From contig CM026557.1 of the NCBI GenBank assembly GCA_015143295.1, positions 40,991,965 to 41,055,964 of the forward strand: 64,000 bases of DNA, read 5' to 3'. How positions within the stretch are numbered: the first letter of the stretch is position 1; every line of letters starts with the position of its first letter. This DNA is from Tetracentron sinense. Taxonomy: Eukaryota > Streptophyta > Magnoliopsida > Trochodendrales > Trochodendraceae. Shown here piece after piece: positions 11,151 through 22,399 of this stretch. The notes under the pieces are model-generated. The model was not told where the DNA came from and did not search any database. It saw nothing but the letters and a program-made list of their open reading frames with translations. The position numbers and the translations under genes are program-made.

Positions 11151-12484
11151 TGATCGATGCTAATTGTTACACATTTATATACTTCAAGCTAAACTTGTTA
11201 ATTCCTTAGAATTTTCTTTTAAACTGTTTTACAGTACTTAGTTGCTTTTGTCTATTTCATGTTCATGCGAGAAAAAAAAAAGATAAAATTGAAGATTTAC
11301 AGTTTCAAAGAATCAGAAGAACCCCAACCATGTGAAGAACAAAAGAAAGAAGAAAACCTAAGAAAAATAAGACCTACAATCGATCATGATGTAAAGGACA
11401 ATCGATCGCCAGTCAGAACAGTGGCGATCGATGACAGAACACTGGCGAACGATCACCAATGAAACAATAACTATCTGAGATCTTCCCAGTATCTGTGATT
11501 GATTGCAACTAACTAGCGATCGATCGCCCATCGGAGTTTTGCCTCAAGATGCACGCACGGAAGTGAGGAGTTTGGATCCAATTGAGGTTCTTAAAACCCT
11601 AATTAAAAAGGAAACTCTCTATAAATAGGAAAGCTATTGGCCTAAAAAGGACTCTGAAATTTGGGAAATTAAAGAGAAGAAGAGCTCTGGATATCTATGA
11701 AGGTTAAGCGACGTGTTCTTCATGTTCGTCGATGAAGACAGTGTTCTCCTCCCTCGCCATGAACTAATCTTCCGTTCTAGGGTTTAGATGAAACCCTAGC
11801 CAAGTAACAGTATCTCTGTTTTGTTTTTATTTAGATTTTAAGATTGTAAACATTGATTGTATAATAAGAGAGTTGTGAAACAACCGGTTTTAATGATTAT
11901 AATTGATTTCAATCATCTTCTTAGGTGTTATGAAATTGAGATTAAAATCATTCACGTTAATTTTCTATGATTATTACTCGTGAGTTAAATGCAATGGTAA
12001 TAATTTTTCAAGAGATTAATTATTGGGATGTTTTATGCTTAGGGAAGATGAGTGATTCTACTACCCTAGTTTAATGTGTATTATTCATGCTAACCGCAAA
12101 GAAGACATACCTAGGATTTAAACTCTTTTATCCTTCTCGATCAGTTGAGTAGGGAATTATTGTCACTCACACTTCAATTGTTTACATTTCGAGAAATATG
12201 AATAGATGCAATTCTATGAGGATAGTAGTGGATTTAAACACCCTAGATCTTCTCTACTTAACATCACAAAAACTCATTAGTTGATTCCATAATTAGAAGT
12301 TATTAATTAATTTTTTTTTTAGTTTAATACAATTTAAATCAACTTTTGTCATCCATTAATTTATAAATAATCTTGATAAAAAAGGCAACAAAACCAACGC
12401 AATCATCTGTGGTTCGACACCCCTACTAGTCACTATTCTACGAAATAAGTACTATTATGAGATATATTAAATTGTAACGATCCA
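11151..12484 (+). repeat. Athila-like LTR, arm A
   Basis: It starts TGATCGATGC straight after a polypurine tract (AAGTTTGGGGTTC, about 11138-11150) and ends ACGATCCA just before the primer site. At about 1.33 kb it is a usual size for Athila LTRs. It contains a TATA box (TATAAATA, 11620-11627) and several GCGATCGATCGCC-like palindromes (11375-11535). The 3' half matches 19263-20550 of arm B in reverse. Confidence 0.65.
11620..11627 (+). promoter_or_regulatory. Probable TATA box of the Athila-like LTR
   Basis: TATAAATA followed by GGAAAG in the middle of the LTR, about 470 bp after the LTR start. The position suits the U3/R border. Confidence 0.5.
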
Positions 12485-12488
12485 TTTT

Positions 12489-12506
12489 TGGTGTCGTTGC
12501 CGGGGA
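12489..12506 (+). promoter_or_regulatory. Primer binding site, tRNA-Asp type
   Basis: TGGTGTCGTTGCCGGGGA differs at two positions from TGGCGCCGTTGCCGGGGA, the complement of the plant tRNA-Asp 3' end used by Athila elements. It starts four bases after the LTR end. Confidence 0.75.
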
Positions 12507-13069
12507 TTGTTGGAACAGTCTAGTTGCTTAATTTAAGAGATTAAGTCTACATTAATCATATCCAAAAATTATAAAAATATTTTTCCTTTTTATTTATTTA
12601 ATTTTGAATACCTTTGTTTTTCAAATATCAAATTGCTTAAAGTGAAGAACTACCAAGCTTCAGGATAACAAGAGAGCAATTGTCCTGCAAGGCAAAAGCT
12701 TGCTCAAATTCTGGAGAGCAAGAGAACATTTTAAGTATCTACTTTCTTTAAGTTGATATGTATCATTTAATTTCTTATTGCAAATTGGTGTCAGTCAGAT
12801 ATAGAGTATTTCCTTAGGGTATTTGCTTGGTAGGAGGTCTTGTAATCCTGAGTTATTCCCTATTGATTCGAAATTAGAACATACTGCTAGGTTCCTTAAG
12901 GCTTCAGCCTTACTTAATTCTATTCCAGAAGCTAAGGCTTCAACCCGATTTAGTGTTAACCTAGAAGCTATCCCTTTCCCTATATTAGCAGAAAAAAAAA
13001 ACCTAATAAAATCTTTGAAGGAATACTTTACTCCTACATACTTCTCTCCATCATGCATCCAGCTTTTGG

Positions 13070-14621
13070 CAAGGTTCTGAATATCGATATCGCTTTACAT
13101 GTCGAGCAGCGAAAAAAATATATATCGGAGATATATCAGAAGATATATCATTTATCGTTGATTTTTGGAAAAATGACTAAAAACATGGGGCAAAACATGA
13201 AATTTTGTAGTAAAACTTCAGAAAATGTTAAAATAGATGTTAATACGCCTTTAAGATAAAAAAATTTTAAAAAAAAATAATATACATAAGAGATGTAATG
13301 AGAAAAGAACAAAGATGTGCGCTGACGAGTGACGATAATGTATGATTCATTTATATTTCATTCATTTCTTAATAAGATGTACTCTGACCTCTATTATGTT
13401 AATTGTAATATAATCAATTTTACTTCATTTGAACAAATATGTAAGGTCATTTGATTCTCTCTTTTTTAATGATTATCCATGATAATTGTTTTAAAAATAT
13501 GAAAAACTTATGAATGTACATTAAATTTGATATCGACAAAGTTAAAAGGGAAGATGTTAATTTTAAAAAATCTAAAAACCAAGGTTAGATGCATGAACCC
13601 TAAAGGTTAATGAATCTTAACTACAGTTAAAGGGACAAGGTGACACATTTAATTTTTTTTAATTTTAAAAGTCAAAGTTAGATGCTTTAACCTTAAAGGT
13701 TAGGGAATCTTAACCACGGTTAAAGGGAGTCAAGAGGGGACACCCCTTTAACTTTGGTTAAGATCCACTAACCTTTAGGATTAAAGGCTTAAAATATTTA
13801 ACCTTAGTTTTTAGAAAAAAAGTAATCACAAAGGTTAAAACTTGTTAACCAGAGTTCAAGGCTAGTTAAAGAAGGGGCTTTGTGAGGTTATGAAATATAT
13901 AAAGGGTATAATAGTCATTTTACTAACATCATAAAGGTCTTAAGAGTGACTCTAGCATTACCCTTATTAGGGTTAAAACACTAAAGAGTTAAGCGAACGA
14001 GAGTGACCCTAGCATTACCTTTGTTAGGGTTAAATAACTTAAGTGTCAAGAGAATTAGAGTGACACTAGTATTACCCTTGTTAGGGTTAATACTTAAAGA
14101 GTCTCATACTCATTCGATCAAGGCAAGCAAACCAAAAAAATAAAAAATAAAAAGGAGAGGAGGAGACCCAGAGCTGGCTTTTGCAATCGAGGGAATGTTA
14201 CAAGCCTTCAACCCACGGCAACAGCGACAGGTATGTACCCTCGTTCCTCTTCTTCCTTCTTCTTCTTTTCTTCTTCCTTCTTCTTTGTTAGGTCTGTGAT
14301 GCCTCTTCTTCCTTCTTCTTTTCTTCTTATTTTCATCTTTCTTGGGTCTATAATAGGACTGAGGATTGATTTCAGTCAATGATTTCTTCTTTTTTAGACG
14401 GATCCCTGCACATCTACAAAATAAGGAAAAAATATGATTTCACAGGTTTTGGTCGATATCAGTGGGTTATCGGCGATATATCATCGATATCGCCAGGATA
14501 TCATTCGATAACCCACGATACCATATAATTTTTTCTTCACACCGTATAGATGTGTCAAAAGGCATCGATACCGAAAAATATCAGCGATATATCGCCGATA
14601 TTGTCGAAATTTCGAACCTTG
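13070..14621. mobile_element. hAT-like non-autonomous element with CAAGGTTC ends
   Basis: The ends are CAAGGTTC and GAACCTTG, with subterminal GATATCG/CGATATATCG runs on both sides. The flanks GCTTTTGG (13062-13069) and GCTGCTTG (14622-14629) look like a decayed 8-bp target duplication. Arm B has GCTGCTGG at the empty site. Inside are an F1-type segment (about 13560-13770), a three-unit 57-bp tandem array (13943-14113) and a TTCTTC-rich tract (14240-14330). There is no transposase, so it needed a helper. Confidence 0.6.
13943..14113. repeat. 57-bp tandem repeat, three units
   Basis: Units start at 13943, 14000 and 14057, each with AGAGTGAC, CATTACC and TTAGGGTTAA. The spacing is exactly 57 bp. 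Confidence 0.85.
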
Positions 14622-15109
14622 GCTGCTTGCAACCACAGCAGCCCACTATAAAATTAAGTCCAACATAATTCAAATGATATCATCCTATCATTGACTTAAT
14701 AATGAAGATCACTACAAGCATCTCAATGAATTTCATGAAATCTGCACCACCTTTAAGTTTCAAAGTTTCTCAGATGATGTCCTGAGATTGCGCCTCTTTT
14801 CATTCTCTCTCAAAGACAAAGCCAAATATTGGCTTAATTCTTTAGAGGTCAATTCCATTAATTCATGGGCTCAAATGCATCAGGAATTTCTCAAGAAATT
14901 CTTTAACATCGATAAAACTAATTTGATTAGGCGAACCATTATGAGTTTTGCTCCAATTGATGGCGAACAATTTAATGAGACATGGGAAAGATTCAAGGAT
15001 CTTCTCCGTCTATGAGGCCCACCACCAAATTCTCAAGTGACAACTTGTTCAATCTTTCTATGATGGACTACCACAATACAACAGTCAATTAGTTGATGTC
15101 TTTTATGGA

Positions 15110-15135
15110 GAGACATTTATGATGAAAAATGTCTC
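15110..15135. other. Palindrome at the inversion junction
   Basis: GAGACATTT (15110-15118) and AAATGTCTC (15127-15135) form a 9-bp stem with an 8-nt loop. The sequence switches from plus-oriented gag to minus-oriented Athila sequence right after it. The mirror copy of this palindrome is at 15489-15512. Confidence 0.8.
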
Positions 15136-15706
15136 TTCGGTGCCATTTTTCTCAAAAAAATCTTCTTTGTCAATCGCACAAACATGTGGTGTGCGTTCTT
15201 CACACACACAACAATCACAAAGAACCCTCTAAATGAATCTAATCAATGCCAACCCGGCCTCCATGATGAGAGGTGCTGAAAATGTTTAATCGGACCTTCA
15301 TATTCCCAAAAGAAACAATCATCACCCCAGTTCGACAATTTATGCAAGCATTGGCCATAGCCAAGACGGGTAGACCGAGGTTCACCGGAATCTACTTGAT
15401 TCGGGACCGGTTCCACATCAAGTACTAGAAATTTGACTGGAAAATAGAATTTATCAACTTAAATTAGGACATCTTTAATCATCCCTCGAGACATTTTTCA
15501 TCATAAATGTCGCTTCACAAGAGACATCAACCAACTGACAGTTATATTATGGTAGTCTATCATAGAAAGATTGAAAAAGTTGCCACTTGGGAATTTGGTG
15601 GTTGCTCGCCATCAATTAGAGCAAAGCTCGTAATGATTCGCCTAATCAAATTAGTTTTACCGATGGGAAATAATTTCTTGAGAAATTCCTGCTGCAATTG
15701 AACCCA

Positions 15707-16080
15707 TTAATTAATGGAGTTGGCCTCTAATGAATTAAGCCAATATTTGGCTTTGTCTTTGAGAGAGAATGAAAAGAAGCGCAATCTTAGAGCATCATCT
15801 GAGAAACCCTGCAACTTAAAGGTGATGCAGGTTTCATTGAATTCATCAAGATGTTTGTAGTGATCTTCATTATTAAGTCTATTATAGGATGATATCATTT
15901 GAATTATATTGGACTTAATTTCATAGTGGGCTGTCGTGATTGCCAGCAGCTGGATGCATGATGGAGATAAATATGTAGAAGTAAAGTATTCCTTCAAAGA
16001 TTTTATTGGGTCTTTTTCTTCTGCAATTACGAGGAAAGGGATAGCTTCTAGGTTAACACTAATTCGGACAGAAGCCTTAG
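15707..16080 (-). pseudogene. gag remnant of Athila-like arm B (broken)
   Basis: The minus strand reads SFSLKDKAKYWLNSLEANSIN and LNNEDHYKHLDEFNETC, the same capsid domain as in arm A. The upstream part of the same gag lies at about 18810-19235, beyond the solo LTR. Broken. Confidence 0.7.
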
Positions 16081-18807
16081 TGTAGAACCTCGAATCTTTA
16101 TGACATGTATTAAATGCCTTATGATGCATCTCTTAAGTTTATGGGTGTTGGGATGAAGGATTAAGAGTGCAAAATACTCTTAAGTGTTAATGGAGGTTAT
16201 GTCCTAAACATTGCCCTCAACTTGTAGAAGCTATAGTGTTGTCACCGCTTATCCGAATTGTGTAATTCTTGAATTTTTAGAAAGGTATTGGAACCCTTTT
16301 CAAGGTTCATGTTTATCATTTTTCCCGGTTTTGAGTCGGGGTCATGTTAAAAGATGGATTTCTAAAGTCGAGTCTATTGAAAATTTGGATTGTCGCAACC
16401 CATTGCAGATCAGTCAGCTTTAAGGGAAAAATGGTCCAAGAATAAAGATGAATAGGAAGTTATCCAAAACATAAAAGTTGTTCTCCTTCAAAAGATGAGT
16501 TCAACGCAAGTTAAATCGTCAAAATCTGATAACCGAGTCAAAAGTAATGACCAAAATACTGAAGGTGGTCTCAAGTCAAAATAAAGGACACCCTGTGTGG
16601 GGCGATCGATCGCCCAAAGGGGGTGATAGATCGCCAATAGCGGGACAGCATTGTTAAAATGCATTTTTTTTTGGGTTTTAAACCCCCCTCCCCTATAAAT
16701 AGGCTTTTAAGTTTAGGGTTTTTGGATTCTAAATCATTCTAAACCCAATCTTGAAGGGGAAGAAGGAGAAAGTTAGGGTTTGAAGGGGGGTTTTGCTTAG
16801 AGAAAGGAGGTTGAAGCTTGAACATTTCTCTAAGGGTTCCAAGCATTTGGGTCAAGAGGGAAAGCTTTAGCAAGGTAAATATGCCCTCCTCACTATCAAT
16901 GTCATGAACCATTGAAGCTTTAAAGTTTATATACTAAGCTCTTATGTTAGAATGAGATTTAGAATAGATTATTGTAAAAATACATCTCTAATATTGTGAT
17001 TATTACTGTTGAAATTATTGTTGTGAAATGGTGAAGGGAAAGTGTTTGATAAAATGGGTAAATGGAAATGTTTGCATGGAAATAGGAAGAAGGGATGGAT
17101 ATTTGGATTTAAAATAGTGGATGAGAGTTATGTGTGGATTTGGAATGATGGATGGGATTTATGTTTGGATTTGGAATCGTGGATGGGATGCATCTTTGGA
17201 TTTGAAATGGTGGAAGGGATTTTATGATGAATGAATTGTGTTGTAGGGTTATAAATGAATGATATTAAGTTGTTGTGTGCAAATAGTGAATTAAACCATG
17301 TATCCTTTTATGTTACAATATATGAAAATGATGTTGAAATGTATGAAAATGATGTAGGATAGCATGTTAGAAATGTTGAAACCTCTATGTTCAATTGTCA
17401 TAATTATCTTTATCAAATGATGAAATTATGAGTTTAGCATAGTATTGCTATTATAAATCAAATCTTAAAATATCATTAATATGCATGATTAGTCATTGAA
17501 ATTTATGAAATCACATGCCTTTATGATTGTTAAAATGATATTGCTATTGTAAATCGAATCTTGAAACACAAATTATATGCATGATGAGTTATGGAAATTT
17601 ATGAATTTACTTTGATGATTGTTAAATGTTGATGAATTGCATGAAGTGATGCATTGTAGGGCAAATAAGCCTCTGGATCTAAATCTAGCGAGTCTTAGTC
17701 TTTTATCATGATGATATGGACTCATGATGGATCACCGAAGGTACCTAGATTAGTGATCTAAAGTATTATTCAACCAATAAGTATATCACTCTTTACAAGC
17801 TATTATGACGAAAGCACGAGTAAGATAAAAGCACTGACACGGGAACAAGAACAATGTAAGTAGAATTGCATGTGAGTTTTGCACTTGACCGGAACCAACA
17901 AGTCTAAGATCAAGGCATACGTGCCAAGTCAAGTAATCATAAGTGAATCCGAGAGCACCGGAGAAAGTGCGAAGATTGGTATATGGGAAGTAGAGTATAG
18001 TAATCTCTTTCACCTATATAGTGAAGAGTTATTTTAAGTTATTAATAATGATTATGCATGTTGTTATGCTTACATGGAAAAATAAGAATTTAATGAAGAC
18101 TCATGAAAAGAAAGAAAGTAAAGCATGACAAGAGAAGACAAGAATAAGATAAGATAAGGAACAAAAAAGGACGAAAAGATTATGATGCTTCCGCACTCTG
18201 AATAATGTATGTTTTACATTGCTCAATTGCTTTGATTAACTTGTTCATATGAATTGCTATTATAAACTTGTTCACATTGACAATTGTATATCCTTATATG
18301 ATTATGTCATTTTGATGCTTCTGACATTGCTAGTTAGGAGTTCATATTCATCGAGCTTTATTGCTCAGCCGATATGTTTTCATGTCGGGAGGCTCAAGTT
18401 CTGAAATACCAGTGGAGCCTTGGCTAGAAGAAGATTGCAGAGCGGAGGAAGAAGGTGACATTCCCAAGGAGGGAACTCAAGACCTCGACCGCTTTCCTTA
18501 TCATTAGGTGTTAGATTTTGGGTGATCAAAAGTTGTAATAGAGACTCGTTTTGACATATAGTTTTACTTTGACGGTACATATGTTGACTTGTTGATTTTT
18601 GGGATCATGTGAAATGCCAGTTATCCCAGAGTTAGATTTTGAGATAGACTTGTCATAGTAGATACTTGATTTTATATGCATGTTTAGAAGAAATTTTCAG
18701 GTTCATATTTTGGCATTGCCTTGCTTATTTTAAGGTTAATTCAGGATAAGCAGTGTAATGGATCCAAAGCTCCATCTTTAACTCAGATGAGTTTTTGGGG
18801 CATTACG
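16081..18807 (+). mobile_element. Solo LTR, Tekay/Del-like Ty3/gypsy
   Basis: It starts TGTAGAACCTCG and ends GGGGCATTACG, where ..CATTACA would be usual. It is flanked by a perfect 5-bp target duplication CTTAG (16076-16080 and 18808-18812). Arm A shows the uninterrupted gag sequence at this place. A TATA box (TATAAATA, 16694-16701) lies in the LTR. The TGTAGAACC...GGCATTAC ends and the 2.7 kb size fit the Tekay/Del group, but no internal domain is present to prove it. Low-complexity repeats of a TGGATTTGGAATG unit occur at 17090-17220. Confidence 0.8.
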
Positions 18808-19239
18808 CTTAGCTTCTAGAGTATAATTAAATAAGGCTAAAGTATTAAGAAACCTAGCAGTACGCCCTAATTCAAAATCAATAGGCAATAGCTCAAGATT
18901 ACAAGACCTTCTACCAGGTATACACCCTAAAGAAATACTCTATGTCTGACTGACACCAATTTGCAATAAGAAATTAAATGATAAATATACACTTAAAGAA
19001 AGTAGATACTTACAATGCTCTCCTACTTTCTAGAATTTGAGCAAGCTTTTGCCTTATAGGACAATTACTCTTTTGTTATCCTGAAGCTTGGCAGTTCTTC
19101 ACTTTAAGCAATTTGGTACCTAAAAAACAAAGTTATTCGAAATTAAATAAATAAAAAGGGAAAATATTTTTTTTAATTTTTGGATATGATTAACATAGAC
19201 TTAATCTCTTGAATTAAGCAACTAGAACCGTTCCAGCAA

Positions 19240-19257
19240 TCCCCGGCAACGGCACAA
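19240..19257 (-). promoter_or_regulatory. Primer binding site of arm B, tRNA-Asp type
   Basis: The minus strand reads TTGTGCCGTTGCCGGGGA, close to the tRNA-Asp complement. It sits five bases inside the LTR end at 19263. Confidence 0.75.
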
Positions 19258-19262
19258 AAAAT

Positions 19263-20570
19263 TGGTCGTTACAATTTAATATACCTCGTAATAGTACTTC
19301 TTCCGTAGACTAGTTACTAGTAGGAGTGTCGAACCACAGAGGATTGCACTCGGGGGCAGAGCTAGGGAGGCGCAAATTTTTTATAAATCCTTATAAATGT
19401 AGTATGAATAGTGGGCCCCTCAATTAATTTTTTTTTTTAGTATACTTGCCCCCCCCCCCCCCAATTTTTTTGAGATTGCCACATGTCCCTATTGGCACCC
19501 CTTAACTATGGTTAAAACTCACCCAATCTTAGGGTTCACCTACTTATCCTTGGTTTTTAGAAAAAATATTTAAATAATTTTAACCTTAGGAGTTAGTGAA
19601 TTTTAAACTACGGTTCAAAAAGAAATTTTATATTTTTTAAAAAACCAAGGATAGGTGGGTGAATCTTAACCACAATTAAGAAGTATTAATAGGGGCATGT
19701 GGCGACCTCAAAGGCATTACCGGGAAAAAAAAATTCTCAAAATAAAAAAACTACCCCAAAAAAAATTTTCTCAGGCCCCCAAATTCCATACCTTCAAATC
19801 AATTTTTTTTATACATGTATTTTGCCCCACCCCCCAATGAAAAATTCCTGGCTCTGCCCCTGATTGCACTAGTTTCGTTGCCTTTTTTATCAAGATATTT
19901 CTAAATTAATGAATGAAAAAAGTTGATTTAAATTGTATTAAACTAAAACAAAAATTATTTAACGACTTCTAGTTATGGAATCAACTAATGGGTTTATGTT
20001 ATCTCAAGGAGAGAAGATCTAAGGTGTTTGAATCCACCACCATCCTCATAACTGATCCCAAATTGCATCTATTCAGATTTCTCAAAATGTAAACAATTAA
20101 AGTGTGAGTGACTACAAATCCCTACTCAACTGATCGAGAAGGATACAAGAGTTTAAATCCTAGATATGTCTTCCAGCGGGTAGCATGAGTCATACACATT
20201 AAACTAGGGTAATGAAATCACTAATCTTCCCTAAGCATAAAAGATCCCATTATTTAATCTCTTGAACAATTATTACCATTGCATTAAATCCAAAAATTAA
20301 TAATCACAGAAAATTAATGTGTATGATTTTAATCTCAATTTCATAACACCTAAGACAAGGATACAAATTCATTGAAATCAAATATAATCATTAAATTTGG
20401 TTGTGAATATTCAATCAATGTTTATAATCTTAAAATCTAAATAAAAACAAACAGAGATAAGGTTACTTGGGGTTTCATCTAAACCTTAAAACGGAAGATT
20501 AGTTCATAACGAGGGAGGAGAACACCGTCTTCATCGACGAACACGAAGAACACATCAGTTGGATCCCCGG
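19263..20570 (-). repeat. Athila-like LTR, arm B (partial)
   Basis: This is the inverted homologue of the 3' part of the arm A LTR, ending ACGACCA at 19263. It is shorter than its partner. A 512-bp hAT-type element is inserted at 19351-19862. Confidence 0.55.
19351..19862. mobile_element. hAT-type MITE with CAGGGGCAGAGC ends
   Basis: The ends are CGGGGGCAGAGC and GCTCTGCCCCTG (inverted, one change). The perfect 8-bp target duplication ATTGCACT is at 19343-19350 and 19863-19870. An 8-bp duplication and CAGGGGC(A/G)GAGCC ends are the plant hAT signature. Inside is an F1 foldback copy (about 19480-19722). A related element occupies 55435-56105 and also holds F1 sequence. Confidence 0.85.
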
Positions 20571-20990
20571 TTGAATTTGGCATATGCAACAAGCCTTTTA
20601 AACCCCTAGATGGCCCTAGTGGACGAGTGAAGTCGCATGAGGGTTTACTAGTGACGACACCCACAAACATCAGTACTACCCTGTAATTCTGCATATATGC
20701 TCAAGTATGACATGCAATTTTCAAAACAATGACTGATACATATTCCAAAATTTTCAAAATCACAGTATATACAACATAATCCGCAAATTATTAACAAGTT
20801 TAAATTCTTAACTCTCCACATTCTTAAAGATTGGTCATTGTTTTCTTTGATGTGTAATGTGAACTAACAATTGAATATGGATCTCAACCTAACTTCTCAA
20901 CAGTTATTCTGTCGACCAACTTGTCATTAAACTCCCTATCAATTTAAACAAACAATCCAAGGCTTACAATTGACAAATTTCATCTTTTTC

Positions 20991-20995
<5 letters not shown>

Positions 20996-21040
<45 letters not shown>
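20996..21040. repeat. (AT)n microsatellite
   Basis: A pure AT run in the 3' region of arm B, the counterpart of the run at 10596-10632. Confidence 0.95.
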
Positions 21041-21043
<3 letters not shown>

Positions 21044-22399
21044 TGTCGACTGTGCAAAGTATAAATTCATAAAGCATTCTAGGCAACCCGTGTAACGAGT
21101 GTTAGGCCAGTGACTCCCAGACCAGATGGCTTTAGGGCACCAGGTATAAAGACACTCCTAAGGGCTTATTAACTCGAGTCAAATAAGCTTCGAACATAAA
21201 CTAGTCACACTATGATAGATTTCCATACCAAAACCCCCACTGTTTGATGCGAACACTCTATGTTTAGCGAGGCAGGAGGCCCGGTTACTAGGTAGGCAGG
21301 TTGGTTCGAAGAACAATTTATTAAATAATAAAGACTTTTTTTTCTTAGGATATTTTATCCATTCCAAAGCTCACATGGGACGTGAACACTCTCTGCTTAA
21401 TGAGGCAAGAGACTCGATTACTAAGTGCAAAACCGGGTCAAGTAACCCATTTTCGTCATAATTTTTTTTTTGTTTAGCTAAGGGTGGTGTTCAATTTCCA
21501 GGTCATCCAACTTCTTATGAGATAACAAAAAGCACTAATTAATCAGTTTGGTTTCATACCCCACTAGATAATATCTTAGATTGCTCATGCAGATTATCAA
21601 AGTGTAAATATGGCTTTCATAAAATTTCAACTTTAGTAGTTCAATAAAGGGTTGAAACTGTGTCTATTTGGGATCATGTGTTCTCAAATTTAAACATATC
21701 AATAAATATCGGATTACCTATATGTATCATAATTTTTTCAAATTCAAAACAGTTCAGTCTAACAAAATATTTAAGTATTTTGCATGTCCTACCTTATTGC
21801 ATGGTTGCACATTCACAGAAAAAATAATTAAAAAAATATGAATATTATTTCTCAACCCCAAACTTAAAGATTACATTGTCTTCAATGTAAAAATAGAATT
21901 TAAGGACAAATAGGGATTAAAACAATAATACCTGAATGGTGATATGCAATCCATAAGATTGGAAGGCGAAGGAAGGTGAAAATAAATCAAGGTGTAAAAA
22001 TCACCCCAAGCTTCGTCCAAACTATACCTAGCAAGGTTGTACAAAAGCAAATAATACCCACACAAAAGATAGATGTAAAACAGTCAATTTATATATCAAT
22101 CTCAAAGTAGAATCTAAACCTTACATCAGTGGGGTAAAAATAAAATAGCTCTAAGCTACAACTAACAGACTGACTCCATAAAGCAAATAAAAATTAAAAT
22201 GAAAGGAGTAAAATTCCGTACATCATACTCTAAAAATAAAAATCCTAAAAAATGGAGACTAGAAAGTAGAAACACTGCATACTGGACGGAGGGAACTGAT
22301 GAGGAGGAAACTGGCTTGGAGGGAACTGGGTCTCATAAAGATCCCTAATCATCTGTTTTGTATTTAATATGCTCTGAGACTGCTGTGCGTATACAGCAT

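Larger units (their letters stand above)
12795..15015 (+). pseudogene. gag remnant of Athila-like arm A (broken, interrupted)
   Basis: The first part (about 12800-13069) and the second part (about 14630-15015) are separated by a hAT-like insertion. The second part reads FSFSLKDKAKYWLNSLE and FLKKFFNIDKTN, the signature of the Ty3/gypsy capsid domain (retrotransposon gag, PF03732). The inverted homologue is at 15707-16080 and 18810-19235. Broken. Confidence 0.7.
4990..15135 (+). mobile_element. Athila-like Ty3/gypsy relic, arm A
   Basis: In order: post-pol ORF (from about 5150), long 3' region, polypurine tract ending GTTTGGGGTTC, LTR 11151-12484, a tRNA-Asp-type primer site and gag. Because gag follows this LTR while an ORF and 3' region precede it, the piece looks like the junction of two elements sharing one LTR. 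Pol is not present. It is broken (many breaks) and carries a LINE (6296-7793), a Tat-type solo LTR (8635-10073) and a hAT-like element (13070-14621). Arm B (15489-24150) is its inverted counterpart. Confidence 0.65.

Noticed and set aside
8339-12484. A 4.1 kb LTR starting at TGAGAAATAAT
   Set aside because: The TTAAGTTTGGGG at 8327-8337 looked like a polypurine tract, but a second one at 11138-11150 gives a 1.33 kb LTR of usual size. The stretch before it fits the long Athila 3' region.
17042-17227. Short ORF rich in Gly, Trp and Asp
   Set aside because: It is produced by an internal TGGATTTGGAATG-type repeat in the solo LTR. No family likeness.
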